DNA of 64,000 nucleotides from [Phialemoniopsis] sp. UDSM-2020 (lineage: Eukaryota > Ascomycota > Sordariomycetes > Thyridiales > Thyridiaceae): the NCBI GenBank assembly GCA_018873225.1, contig JAEILZ010000006.1, positions 1,674,001 through 1,738,000 on the forward strand, in the 5' to 3' direction. Numbering within the stretch: the stretch's first letter is position 1; each line of letters opens with the position of its first letter. The position numbers and the translations under genes are program-made. Below, one piece after another: positions 11,033-21,969 of this stretch. Below the pieces are notes generated by a model, which was not told the origin of the DNA, did not search any database, and saw only the letters and a list, made by a program, of their open reading frames with translations.

Positions 11033-11806
11033 CTAAACATCGGCCCTTGTGATGGTGGTGAAGAAGAGAAAGGAGGAAGTTGGAAAGGGCAGGGTGTTCA
11101 CAACCATCAGGACCGAAGTCTCACCAAAGACACAATGGTGACCTTCTCCCTCAAATATGTCCTCTTGCTTTCGGGGCTCCTCCTCATCTGAATCCGGCGA
11201 AGGTGCTGCGCAAGTGGTAGGGGGTATGGGCTTGCCGCACTTCTTGCAAATTGCTTTTTTTGGGAGGAGAGCCTCTCTCCTTCTCTTTCTTCCCTTCCTT
11301 CTTCTTCTCACTCGGCGGTGCCGGAGATTCGCCAGCCACTTCAGGCTGCGGGCAGGAGCAGTAGTCATCCTGACCTTCTTCATTCGAGCCCGAAGGCTCT
11401 GCAGTCTGCGCCGGTTTCTAGGCGGCGAGGAGCTCCATGTCCCCTGCGCAGACTTGGCGAGAGACCCGCGCCGAAGCTCTGGAAATTCAACGAAGCAGTA
11501 TCCGGTGTTGCTATTTCAAGTACAGTCAGAAATGACCGAGCATAGAAACCGAGATTAAAGGTCAAGAAACATACCCAGAGCCGCGGTCACGAAAGACCTT
11601 TACGTTGACGGTCTCGCTGGCGACTGTCGAGAAAACGTTCTTGACGAAGTTTTCATCCATCCAAGGCTCGATTTCACCCATCCTATTGAGAATAAGCATA
11701 TGCTCAAGTAGTTGTTAGACAGGGAAACATACCAGAGAGTTTTGGAAGACTCTCCGCCCTGCGCGGACATGGCCGGCGGGGGAGGGGAGGAGGCATCCAG
11801 GTTCAT
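11033..11806 (-). CDS. Truncated RRM protein (Csx1/Nam8-like N-terminus) fused to an unrelated tail
   Basis: Three exons (11806-11733, 11682-11575, 11510-11033) give 219 residues with correct phases and GTATG donors. After a Ser/Pro-rich leader, residues about 20-70 match the first half of the first RRM in the Csx1/Nam8 family: Lys-Thr-Leu-Trp, Met-Gly-Glu-Ile-Glu-Pro-Trp-Met-Asp-Glu, then Gly-Tyr-Cys-Phe-Val-Glu-Phe (RNP1-like). These proteins bind RNA and normally hold three RRMs in about 400 residues. Here the match stops right after RNP1. An adjacent frame then gives an acidic, Lys-rich segment, and after the A7 run (T7 on the plus strand, 11255-11261) the spliced frame has Cys-Lys-Lys-Cys-Gly-Lys-Pro and an acidic stretch. 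The gene is therefore chimeric, with a probable further frame error at the homopolymer. A GTAAGT donor just after the TATA box suggests a 5'-UTR intron. Confidence 0.5.
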
Positions 11807-11888
11807 AATTCTGATCAGCTGGAGGTTAGCAGACTAGTTATGCAATATGGGTAAGAGTGCAATTTCATCAACTTACTTTGAAATGTGA

Positions 11889-11898
11889 ATATATATTA
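11889..11898 (-). promoter_or_regulatory. TATATATATTCA box of the RRM fusion gene
   Basis: The box lies about 80 bp before the ATG at 11806 on the minus strand. A GTAAGT donor follows it immediately, so the leader is probably spliced. A second TATAAATA element lies 40 bp further upstream at 11937-11944. Confidence 0.4.
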
Positions 11899-11918
11899 AG
11901 AAAGGAAAAAGAGAGTGT

Positions 11919-12012
11919 GTGGGGGGTGAAGGAGGTATTTATAGGCAGCAGATGTGGGAAAGAGGGAAGTAAAACGCGTCAAGCAAAAGTGAGGTGTAAA
12001 AAATAAAAGGAN
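11919..12012 (-). repeat. 94-bp exact direct repeat, copy 1, abutting the assembly gap
   Basis: It is identical to 12419-12512, exactly 500 bp away. It contains the TATAAATA box (11937-11944, minus strand) of the RRM fusion gene. The copy ends precisely at the first N, the pattern expected when a contig end overlaps the neighbouring contig and was not merged. Confidence 0.9.
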
Positions 12013-12022
12013 NNNNNNNNNG
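12013..12022. other. Assembly gap (10 N)
   Basis: Ten undetermined bases join two contigs. Ten is a conventional placeholder, so the true distance is unknown. The duplicated 94 bp on either side shows that the join is suspect. Confidence 0.99.
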
Positions 12023-12113
12023 GCGGAGAGATGTTGAAGACGGGGAGGGAAGAAGGACTCGAGTGGCACACTATTGATAAGCGATCTGTGTCGGCTAGAC
12101 ATCCACAACAGTG

Positions 12114-12309
12114 TCACTTTTTGATCTCGTGGATGTGCTTGGCTGCGCACACAGTACACTGATCGAAGTGTTGTGTTCTTCCCTGTCTGAAGGTTGTTGA
12201 ATCTGCAACCTCTGTTGGCAGTCAGTTTCAGCTTTCTGAAGTTATGAAGAAAGAGAAAGAACTCACGGGCTAAGAACCGTACAGTGATAGGCGTCGTAGT
12301 AAGAGCCAT
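12114..12309 (-). CDS. Small putative protein (46 aa), two exons
   Basis: The ATG at 12309 is followed by 43 nt to a GTGAGT donor. An acceptor at 12212 (or 12203) joins 98 nt to a stop at 12114, giving 46 residues and a valid phase. The C-terminus has Cys-x-x-Cys followed by His and Lys-rich residues. The gene sits about 130 bp downstream of a TATAAATA box (12437-12444) in a CT-rich leader, which supports transcription on this strand. I recognise no family. It could be a truncated gene, because the contig breaks just beyond it. Confidence 0.3.
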
Positions 12310-12418
12310 CTTGGTATACTGCTTTGTGAAAGGGAAGGAGAAAAAGGAAGGAAGAAAGGCCGGTTGAGAATTTGATTGTGAGGTGGGATGGTGGTTGAAC
12401 GAGAAAGATTTTGAGAGT

Positions 12419-12512
12419 TGTGGGGGGTGAAGGAGGTATTTATAGGCAGCAGATGTGGGAAAGAGGGAAGTAAAACGCGTCAAGCAAAAGTGAGGTGTAA
12501 AAAATAAAAGGA
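12419..12512 (-). repeat. 94-bp exact direct repeat, copy 2, with TATAAATA box
   Basis: Partner of 11919-12012. The box at 12437-12444 would drive the small gene starting at 12309. The two copies diverge immediately downstream of the shared promoter. Taken literally, the same promoter therefore drives two different transcripts; the alternative is a faulty scaffold join. Confidence 0.9.
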
Positions 12513-12918
12513 AGTGAGGTTGACCTCAGTTGCCCTTGACACAAGTTGTTTCTGAGGAGCAAGGTGAGGCGCAGGTGGCGCGGGATTGGGAAGCTCTGAA
12601 GACTAGTCGATTGAGTTCCAAACGATTCACTGCTATTCTGGATCATCTTACTATGGGCTGGGCTAACTATTCAGATTCACTGGGATCATTCTCCCGGTTG
12701 GCAGCTGCCAGAAGTAGACCGGTCTGGCACACAGAGCCCGCCATTCTTCATGCTCTACAAGCCAATCCACACACTTGCCTCAGAGGCAGTGGTGATATCT
12801 TAACTCAACTGGTATGAGCTAGTCATAGAATTTGTATTAAAATAACGGGGACCATAGTGTATGTATCGGAACACTACATAGCTTCTATTCAAGTGTGTCA
12901 CAGTAAACCCTGTTGTGA

Positions 12919-13977
12919 TCACACCGAGACCTGAAACACTGCTTTCTCTGCTGAAAGCTTGCCTGCTTTGCTCAGCTCAAATGCGTCAGGTACATTCTCC
13001 AGTGTGCCCATCTCTTTGACCTGATTTGGGACGAGATCACCCTTCTCCAACAAACCAGGTAGCCAGCTTAGATACTTCTCCCAAGCCTTTTTATCCTCTG
13101 GCGTCGGGCCTCCAACATCAAAGGCCTTGATGAAGTCAATAGGCTTCCCAAAGCACGTCCCTGCAAACACTGACTCAACCTTGACAAATGGGTTGGCAGC
13201 ATTGAAGGCCTCCTTCTTAAGGGGGTTCAGGGCGACTAAATGGTCACCAGTGCTGTGTGACAGTGCCTTGGCGATGCTCTCTGCCGATCCTCCGTGGCCT
13301 ATGCAGTCCATTGCATACTTGAGCTTGCCCTCGGTGGCTTTTTTGACTTGTGCTACCCAGTCCTCGTCCTTGTAGTCGATCGTGATATGGGCACCCAGTT
13401 TCTTGAGTAGTTCGTGGTTTTTGGTAGAAGCCACTGCGATGACTCGCTGGCCGCTCAGCTTCCCGAGCTGGACTGCGTACTGCCCAACACTCGAAGAAGC
13501 ACCGTAGACAAGGAAGTCTTGGCGCCTCTCACCTCCCTCGTAGGGCTCCGGGAGGCCGAGTGTGAAGTACATGGCCAAGGAAGCAGTGGCGTAGCCCAGC
13601 GAGATGGTAGATGCTTGCTGCAACGTGATCTGATCGGGGACCGGAAAGACGAGAGAGGACTCGAGGGTGACATACTCGGCAAAGGCACCTCGAGTTGAGT
13701 CACCCTCGTTCGTGCCAAAGGTCCAGCCGCCGACTCTCTGTCCTCTGGGCCAGCGCGGGCCTTCGACCACAGTCCCCGCAAAGTCGAAGCCGACAACAAG
13801 ACCCTCCGGTGCGCCATCGGAAGCGACGTTACCCTCCACAAGTTTCCAGTCACCCGGATTCAACGCGGCGTTATGAATCTTGATCAGAACCTCGTCAGGG
13901 CCAGGTTTGGGGCGGGCGACTTCACGGACAGAACCCGACTTCTTCCCGTCAGTCACGAAGGCTCGCATGGTTGCCAT
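12919..13977 (-). CDS. MDR-family enoyl reductase / quinone oxidoreductase-like protein
   Basis: A single exon of 352 aa. The start is the ATG at 13977, whose context (ACAATGG) is better than any upstream codon. The N-terminal GroES-like domain shows Pro-Gly-Pro-Asp-Glu-Val-Leu-Ile-Lys and Asn-Pro-Gly-Asp-Trp-Lys. The Rossmann domain has Tyr-Gly-Ala-Ser-Ser-Ser-Val-Gly-Gln-Tyr-Ala as its NADPH-binding motif. The catalytic-zinc Cys and the structural-zinc Cys cluster of true alcohol dehydrogenases are absent, placing it with the zinc-independent reductases (trans-enoyl reductases of polyketide pathways and ToxD/CipB-like proteins). Such enzymes reduce C=C bonds with NADPH in the cytosol. No polyketide synthase lies nearby, so the substrate is unknown. 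Frame and length are normal, in contrast to the array just before it. Confidence 0.9.
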   Translation of the reverse strand: MATMRAFVTDGKKSGSVREVARPKPGPDEVLIKIHNAALNPGDWKLVEGNVASDGAPEGLVVGFDFAGTVVEGPRWPRGQRVGGWTFGTNEGDSTRGAFAEYVTLESSLVFPVPDQITLQQASTISLGYATASLAMYFTLGLPEPYEGGERRQDFLVYGASSSVGQYAVQLGKLSGQRVIAVASTKNHELLKKLGAHITIDYKDEDWVAQVKKATEGKLKYAMDCIGHGGSAESIAKALSHSTGDHLVALNPLKKEAFNAANPFVKVESVFAGTCFGKPIDFIKAFDVGGPTPEDKKAWEKYLSWLPGLLEKGDLVPNQVKEMGTLENVPDAFELSKAGKLSAEKAVFQVSV

Positions 13978-16900
13978 TGTGGACTCTTCTTGAGCGATTG
14001 AGATGGGTGAATGTGTTGAGAAACTAAATTTGATCACAGTGGCTTATATCTTGTTATACATATTGCAATATCGCGATTGAGCCAGCAGTTTGCAATAGGC
14101 CTTTTATACTTCAATTTGCTTTTTCAAGGTGATTGAGCTCTCTGCAACAGATAAATTCATGCTTTGTCATACCTGCACTGAAATGTCTCCGATATCTCTT
14201 GTTGGTAATAAAGCAACGCTCAAGCCTTGCGAGGATAAAAGAAAGCCCTCGGGACTGCTTGATGGGGTTGTTGTTATCCCCGCAGCCTTAGGTAATGAGA
14301 GTGGGCGAGGCCGGTGGGATCACCGAAAGCATGATTGATGTCAGGGACTGCTCTACAAATCTAATAATCATGGCGTTGTGATGATTAGCCACACTTTGAC
14401 TAGAGCGACGCTTATTTTTGCGCCATGATGCCATGTATGACCATTGACGCGTAATGTCATCTTGATGATACCACCGAGTGGCTCTTGTATGTACAATCCG
14501 TGTCGTGGAGTTTGGTTGTGGCTGACTACCTACACACGCTTTCCTCCAAGATCAATGAAACTGCATTGAAGCTTCCAAGCCAATGAGGGCCTAATCATAA
14601 AGGTGATGAGGGCACTGCATCTGCACTAGGTTTGGTGCGGTCAACAATGGCCTTGTCGCTGGCTGGGAAGTCCTGAGAGTTCGCAATCCGTAGCTGCACT
14701 GGATTCAAAGCAGCTCTGGCAAAATCTCATTAACGGTTCATGCGTTGTAGTATTCTGCTCTAATATTATGTTACCCTTGCGATGTGCTCTGTACCTATAG
14801 TGGCGGTATGTGTGCGTCTTATTAAGCATACGTGGTAAATCTTTCACGGCAACTTCCACGAGACAAATATCGGGAGATCCAAAACAAGGGCATGTTGTGC
14901 GTCCCGCGGGTTCAGGGGAGGCGAGCCGCGGACTGATTCCCTGGGCTGGGCTCGGAGATTTGCGCTCCGCACAGAACCATGCTGGCGACTGTTGTTTAAT
15001 CAAACTGGCCCGAGAGAATGGGACGGTGATCCACTGCATGTGGATTTTTGGTTCTGGTCGTGGGTGGGTGCCAGTGCGGAGTTTTTCCACTGGCGCATTC
15101 CATTCCCTCGGGTCGAGGTTGCGCCATATTGACCACACCCAAACGGACGGGACAAAAGGAACCATAGGGCCGGTGAAGCGAGACAAAGATTCCTCTGCCA
15201 AGGTCTCGAGGTCCGTGGGGGACGTAGCTTGTCAGGGCTTCCCAGAGAAAGGAGTCGGAGTATCAGATCTGTTCGCTACACGCTCGCTCCAGTGAGTTTT
15301 GTTTGTGCGAGCACGGACAGCTGGATCATGCAAACCCTCACATCACCTCCACACCACGACTCACCTTGAATTGACCCTAACGCGAACTGGCAATGGCAAG
15401 CGCGCGCAAGCGGGTTTGAGGAGCCCTCAGTGGCGGTGCAAAGGCTCGAAAGGTGCAGCAAGATCTACGTATTGAAGGCCGAAACAAGGCAGTTTGTAGG
15501 CTAAGGAAAAGTCCGTCGCTGTCTAGGAGACCCTGTAATTTTAGCAACCTGCCCCCACACTCCCACTAAAAAAAGAAATGAGCAGCAAACGCATTGACGC
15601 CGTTGAATGCGAAAAATGACAGGTAACCTGCGGTGCCGTTTTGAGCTGAAGCCTCACCATGGCGATCTCGAAGGAGGTGTACGTACGTAGCTACGCCATG
15701 AGTGCCTATTTGGGCTGGGTTCGGACGGAGAATTTTTTATCTATTCTTCCGGCTGCTCACTTCAACGTTGCTGCGTTGCATTGCTCTTCTGCACTCCTGA
15801 AGCCATGCAGATGCAATACTTCAAAAGGACCGCTGCTCCCTGCTGAGAAGGAGCCGAGGGACCGATATCACAGCAGTTGTAATGATTTTGACCTGGAAGG
15901 ATTCCTTTGCAGAATCCGTCGCTATTTCCGAGGACCATGCCCTCGGTTCTGCTGAATCCAGGGGGGGGCAGCCTGTCTTGTTCTTGTGGGACATTACGAG
16001 ACAGGGAAGGGCAGACATGGGACGAGTGGCGTTTGGACGGCGGGAGCCAGAACTTACCAGCTGGAGGGAGACGAGCCCGCCATGACATGGGGCCGTCCCG
16101 AACCATTGGGTTTGTTTCGGGGGAACAAGGGGAAAACAAACAAGACGAGGAAACAAGACGCGGTCTTCGGATCTGTCGTATGACGTTTGGCGTTATTTGC
16201 GGCCGTCTTCATTGGACGTCATGAACCCCAGGAGCTTCTCGAAAGAGGATCCAACGAGCTAAAAGCGACGCTTTGACTGGAACAAAAGTCCTCTACTGGG
16301 TCGAACAGAGATCCTTTATCCATTGTTTGCTGCATATTGCTTTTCCCCTCCTACTGCCCTTTCCCAGGATCTTGCGGACGTGGACCCTCGCCAATCTCGC
16401 TCAACAGCCAGAGAGATTCAACGGCCGCCGCCGCACCCTGGTCATGGCATTGAATCTGTAATTTGAGTCTTGAGCATCCCTTGATACCCAAAACGCGTTG
16501 CACCGAGATGGGAAAACCCGTCCTGTCCTAGGTACCTAGATAGGTACTGCTCCTGCTTCTGGCTGGCCCCCCTGGCATGGCATTCAATCCCCTTTCATGG
16601 CAACCATAAGTAAAGTACTTTAAGTTGGTGGGGAATCCACCAGCGGGCGGCTCCAGCGCCTCCCTGATTAAGGCCCACCCTTCAGGGCGTTCACCTCGTT
16701 TCAGACACCACGATGCATACCAGCCGCACACACCGGTCCCAAGTCGGCCGAAGTATTTCGGTGACGAGAGCGGATGTGGCGCCACTGGTGCTGTTTCTGT
16801 TTGTCCCGTATTGTCGGGTGCACCCCGCTTGTTGCGGCTACGTTTTTGCTTTTCCTGCTATGACCTGCATTGTGTGTACCTCCTCGTCAGAGACACACAT

Positions 16901-18134
16901 TGCTCCGTCTGGTTACCCCGACATCCGGGCATGGGACTGATGATGGTAGGGTGACGATAATGACTGTAAAACGAAGAGACGGGAGAGATGAATTAGGGCA
17001 ATACAACTGAAAGGCCAATCATCGCCACCGTTTCGATGCTGCCTATGTATTTCACTGATCTTAGCGGTGAGACTGTCGACGGGTGGTGAAACGAAACGAG
17101 ACCGATCCCAGAAAATGGCACCCGTTTTTGACAGAAACGAGAAAGGAAGAAAAACCCACTCCTCCATCCAGCCTGTCGGTAAAATCGACATCATCATCCT
17201 CCAGGGGTCCCCCCCAAAGGCCACACATCCCACAATTTCCCATTCCAGCCCTCCATGCAATACTGGCACAAACCCTGCACCTACATGCAGAAAAGGGAGC
17301 CATCTTCCCTTCTGGCACACACACACACCCGGCCATGCCTAGTCCCCACGATGAGCATCCCGTTTCCAGTCTGTCTTGCGAACAAGTAAACGAATTCGCC
17401 TCGCATCCCCTCGCAGATCCTGGCCCTCCCGGGCATGCACGCCCGAACCCACTGCTACCTTTAACAGACGGTATTAATACGCTAGCTTGCTCAGCATCGG
17501 ATCATCATCGTTACCTCCGTCATCCCGTACACACACAAACACAGAGGGCCCGCGCGCAAGGACCCGGGTGCATACAACACACACACGCACCTATTCCGCT
17601 CCACCACTCGCCTAGAGTCAAATCCTTTCACTGGCCAGATCTTGCAGATAAAGATCCCATTGTCTGGATCCTTCCCGCGCCTGGTGTGCCCATCTCCTCT
17701 TCCCTCCCGGCTTCCCGGGTTTTGCTCTTGTTTCTTTTCTCTCGGACCTCTTCCCATCCAGTCTCTTTGGGATCAGCTTCTTTTGCTCTGGGTTCAAACT
17801 CATTTGTTTAATTTATAATAACCTTTCACGACTTTCGTTGCGATACTATACAAACTAATACCATTGAAACGACCCGTTGGCTACCTGCTGCCTAATTCCC
17901 GAGTGGTTGCCATTATACCGTCCCGAAATAGAGTTTACAACGGCGAAGCGGCTCCATCAGTGCAACCAAAATAAGACCGACTCGACGATAATTTAAACAA
18001 ACCTCGGCGCCACACAGAGCCTAACCCCTTACTCAGAGCAGCTTCTATCAAACCGGGGAGCCCGATGCCTTGCCGACGAGAAAGCATATGACACCGCCAC
18101 ACAACACCTCCCGCCGACTCCCACCCTCACAGCC
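13978..18134. other. 4.1-kb stretch without a recognised gene
   Basis: Open frames in this stretch are short or compositionally random, and none joins through plausible introns into a known family. From about 17.1 kb the plus strand becomes pyrimidine-rich, as in the long leaders of fungal regulatory genes. It is therefore best read as the promoter and 5' leader of the methyltransferase at 18135, plus the promoter of the reductase. A poorly conserved non-coding RNA cannot be excluded. Confidence 0.5.
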
Positions 18135-19895
18135 ATGGCCTCCGACGACGACCCGGCCTCTCCGGAGCCATCCCACCGCGCCCAGTCCTCGGCACCAAGC
18201 AGCGTCGTGATCCCCGCCTCGGCCTCCGTCGACGAGCAGGCCATCTACGCCGGCCTGGACAGCAGCAGCCTCTCCCCGCCGCGGCCGCCCTGGACCGGCA
18301 CGGCCTCGTCCTCGGGCGCCAGCACGCACATCAGCGTCAACCCGCCCGGCTCCTCGTCAACTGGAGGCGGCGGTGGCGGTGCATTGGGAAGCAGGGTGAG
18401 CCTGTCGGACCTGTTCGAGGGCACGCACTACCCGGCCTCGATGACGAGCTCGGTACAGCAGCACGTGTACGAGGGCGGGCTGCGGTACCACGCCTACCGC
18501 GACGGCAAGTACGCGTTCCCCAACGACGACGTCGAGCAGAACCGCGACGACATGAAGCACGCCATGACGCTGATGCTGATGGGCGGGGAGCACTGCTACG
18601 CGCCCGTCGAGGAGACGCTGAAGGAGGGAGGGGAGGTCTTGGACCTTGGTAAGTCTGGTTTTGTCTCTTGGTTGTGGCGTTGAGTTGCGTTGCTGTGTTA
18701 CAAATTAGGAGGTAGTGGCCTCCGCGTCTGTCAAGCCTGGCACCTTCGGATGTACCCGACATAGGAGATTTGAAAGTCTTACTACCTGCTCGGTTGTGGA
18801 CGTGAAGATTTGTGTCAATCTGGAAGAAAGTTGACTAACACGTGTGTTGCACCACTAGGCACGGGAACGGGTATTTGGGTTATTGAGAGTAAGTGGCTGC
18901 CACCCCTGACCATCCTATCGGTATTGATTTCAGCCTGTCACAATGCTGGCAACTCACCGCCAGAACGGGGTTGATGGGAATACAATGCACGCCCTGGTGA
19001 GACCTGAGCTCGCGTGTTTGGTGCTGTTGTACAAGTGACACCAGACCAGCAGGGGGTTGAGCAAGCCTCGTTACCTATCATTGTCCCATCCGACATCAAT
19101 CCCTCTTTCATCGGCACCGGAATTACCCAGCTCCCACTATCTACTACCCTTCATCATCTTTGTCACAACCTTTCACCCCCTTTTACAACTTCAAACATCA
19201 TCTTTGCTAACCCGTTCTCCCCTCCGCCAGTGGCCGACAAGTTCCCCAACACCACCTTCCGCGGCGTCGACCTCTCCCCGATCCAGCCAAACTACGTCCC
19301 CGACAACGTCTACTTTGTCGTCGACGACTTTGAAGACGACTGGGTCCACCCGGACTCGTCCATCGACTACATCCACGTGCGCCACACTCTACACTCCGTC
19401 CGCGACCGCCGGGCCTTGCTCCAGCGCTGCATGCGCCACCTCAAGCCCGGCGGCTACGTCGAGTTCCAGGAGCTCCGCTACGAGCCCCGCTGCGACGACG
19501 GGTCCGCGGGGCCCGACGTCCCCTACGCGTTCCGCGACTTTATGGGCTTCATGGACGCCGGCCTGCGTGCCTTGGGGAGCGAGCTCAACGCCATCTCGAC
19601 GCTGGCGGCCGAGGTGCGCGCTGCGGGCTTCGAGGGGGTCGAGGAGCGGCGGCACAAGTGCCCCATCGGCGTGTGGCCGCGCGACAAGCGCCTGCGGTAC
19701 TGCGGGCTGTTCCTGCGGACGGCCATCATGGACGGCCTGCGCGGGCTCGTGCGGAGGCCGCTGGGCACGGGGCTCGGGTGGACGCAGTTGCAGATCGAGG
19801 TTTTCCTCGTCGACGTGCGCAAGGCGGTCATGGATCCCGATTTTCATGCGTATTTCCCGTTTCACGTTGTGTATGCGCGGAAGCCGATGGGGTGA
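18135..19895 (+). CDS. LaeA-like SAM-dependent methyltransferase
   Basis: Three exons (18135-18648, 18859-18888, 19231-19895) encode 402 aa. Residues 1-100 are Ser/Pro-rich and probably disordered. The region around residues 115-160 has the pre-motif of LaeA-type proteins (Tyr-x-Phe-Pro-Asn-Asp then Met-Lys-His). Motif I, Leu-Asp-Leu-Gly-Thr-Gly-Thr-Gly-Ile-Trp, is split by intron 1 at the first Gly. Asp-Leu-Ser-Pro-Ile-Gln-Pro, Asp-Asp-Phe-Glu-Asp-Asp-Trp and Leu-Lys-Pro-Gly-Gly-Tyr-Val-Glu follow, all typical of the family. LaeA/Lae1 are nuclear regulators of secondary metabolism and development, but fungi hold many paralogues, so a global-regulator role is inference. The 30-nt second exon is well defined by consensus splice sites; intron 2 is long (342 nt). 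The 5' region is empty for 4 kb. Confidence 0.88.
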
Positions 19896-21969
19896 GAGTT
19901 TCGGAAAGAGGAAAGAGAGTAGGGGCGAGGCCAAGAATAACGACTCGAGTCGTGCAAATTGAATTTGACTTGGCCTATGCAAGAGATGGAAGCTTGGCCA
20001 CAGCCGATACTGTCGAAGCAGAAGGACTATGCTATCATGTCCAAGACTCGTCAGCTGTCTCTTGGTAGTCGGACCCAAAGAGCTGGGCTGCCGTCGCTTT
20101 GACGTTTGTGGCTTCCAGACTCCATCGACAATATCGAATCATATCGATTGCAAACGGACGATACGACGGAAGAGACTGTCGATTAGTCGCTCGCCGCCAT
20201 TCACGCATTGATGCTACATATAATCAACTCAACATATCAAATCTCGAGGGACAACATACCCACTGCCCGGGTTGTGCACCAGACTCTCCAATTCTGGCCA
20301 TGATTCACGCGAAGCAGAGGGCTCAACTAAAGACTGGGTACAGTCCTGCCAACATTCAACGACAAATAGAGACGAAGACGACATCGGATAAAGAGGAGAA
20401 GGAGGCATTGTACGAGTTATGACTGTACGACTGACATTAGATTTACGAGTATTGTAATGATAATATTGAATCGTAATCTGCATCTAGAGTCCATGGGGGT
20501 CACAGCCTCGATGTCCTATGGGCATAGCAACTACTTACTCAACCTTGCAATGGACTCTCGCCGATATTGAGACTCTACTGCCAGTGACTAGTGTAGACAT
20601 TGAACCAAGCAGGTCAGCGATAGCAGGTTATATTCAAGTATCGCAGGGGCAATCTGACGTGGATCAAAACCATCAATGAGCTCTCTAGAAGACACTCGAC
20701 ATTCAACATATTACACTTGCCTTGTGCACGCCCTTATCAGCGAGTTTACCACCACCACAGATACGCCTCCGCATCGCGCCGGGATCTTATCAAGGCGGCA
20801 CCACTATGACTACACGCGCGCGAGTCAATCAGCTCAGCTACCCGCACCGATCGACAAGTATTCAGACACACAAAGCACCGATAAACCGGGGCACTGCCCC
20901 TCAATCAATTGAAGTGCAGTCCCGACCAATGGTCAATTGGTTCAGGGGCTGGTGCTGCTCTCTCTTGATAACCATGGATCCTAGACGGCCCTTGGCTCGC
21001 CCAGGCGATCGAACTACGTAATGAGAGCCCACAGGTGATGTGCTCTGCTGGCTGGGAGCTGGTGCAGCACCTGCCGAGATCGGAGAGTGGAGCTCGAAGG
21101 GGGGGAAGCGCGGCTTGGATAGGCAGGTCACGCGGGAGGCAGGACAGCCCCGCTTTGGCCTGTTGTGCTGCAGGGGCGGGGCCCTTCGTGCCTGGATGAT
21201 ACGCGCGCAAACACTCTTCCACCCCATGTTGTGTGCGTTTGCGCTGTCACGGTGACAGATGCTGCTGTGATGCCCTGAACGTTCAAGTGCTCATGAAATA
21301 AACGGAGGAAACTGGTTAATCGTGGATTCTGAGACTGGCGAAGAGCAGTGCCGGCAGAGCAAGTTCCCCCCAGATTGCCAATGTGCTCCTGGCTGACGAC
21401 ATCCGATCGCCGGGTGGTAGCTGAAACACCGAGAATGAGGGGTAAGGAATGAGACGGTTTGTCATCGTCGCTCGTTCGTCGCTGGGGGCTGGCCGGACGC
21501 AGCATCGCATCGTGTCGCATTCCTGCAAGATGCCGTTAGAAACTCAATTGTCGTTCCATTCACTGACCTGCCACATTATTCCGTGTCAATCTGGCGTGCA
21601 TTGACGGGTGGTTCTGCTCGGGGCGGCCGTCGTTTGTATTCGAGCTCGAGATTGGCGTGGGCTGATTGAACCCTGGCCCCGTCATATCATCGGCCCAGCC
21701 GGTCGCCATCTCACGCCAGCCAGGTAAGGAAGCGTAGAACATCTCAACAACACAACACAACAACACAATCGAATCGTACATCACGCATCAAGAAAGTAAG
21801 AATCGTCCCTGGTGAGGAGAGGTGTGGACACAATGGGTTTTGTTCAATTGCTTGCAACTATCAAAGCCCAGTCCAGTTTCGCAAAAAGTGGAGCGGTCGT
21901 TCGTCTGTCAGCGCCGCGGCCGGCCAGGCCCGTGGCCAGCCATGACGCTCTTCGGGGGCCGAGGATTCA
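19896..21969. other. Intergenic region, no gene recognised
   Basis: About 2.1 kb between the convergent methyltransferase and DUF6699-like genes. Scattered open frames are short and lack family features. It presumably holds the 3' UTRs of both genes. Confidence 0.5.

Noticed and set aside
14641..15295. Overlapping 160-190-codon frames on both strands
   Set aside because: Neither has family features; overlapping frames of this size are expected in GC-rich DNA.
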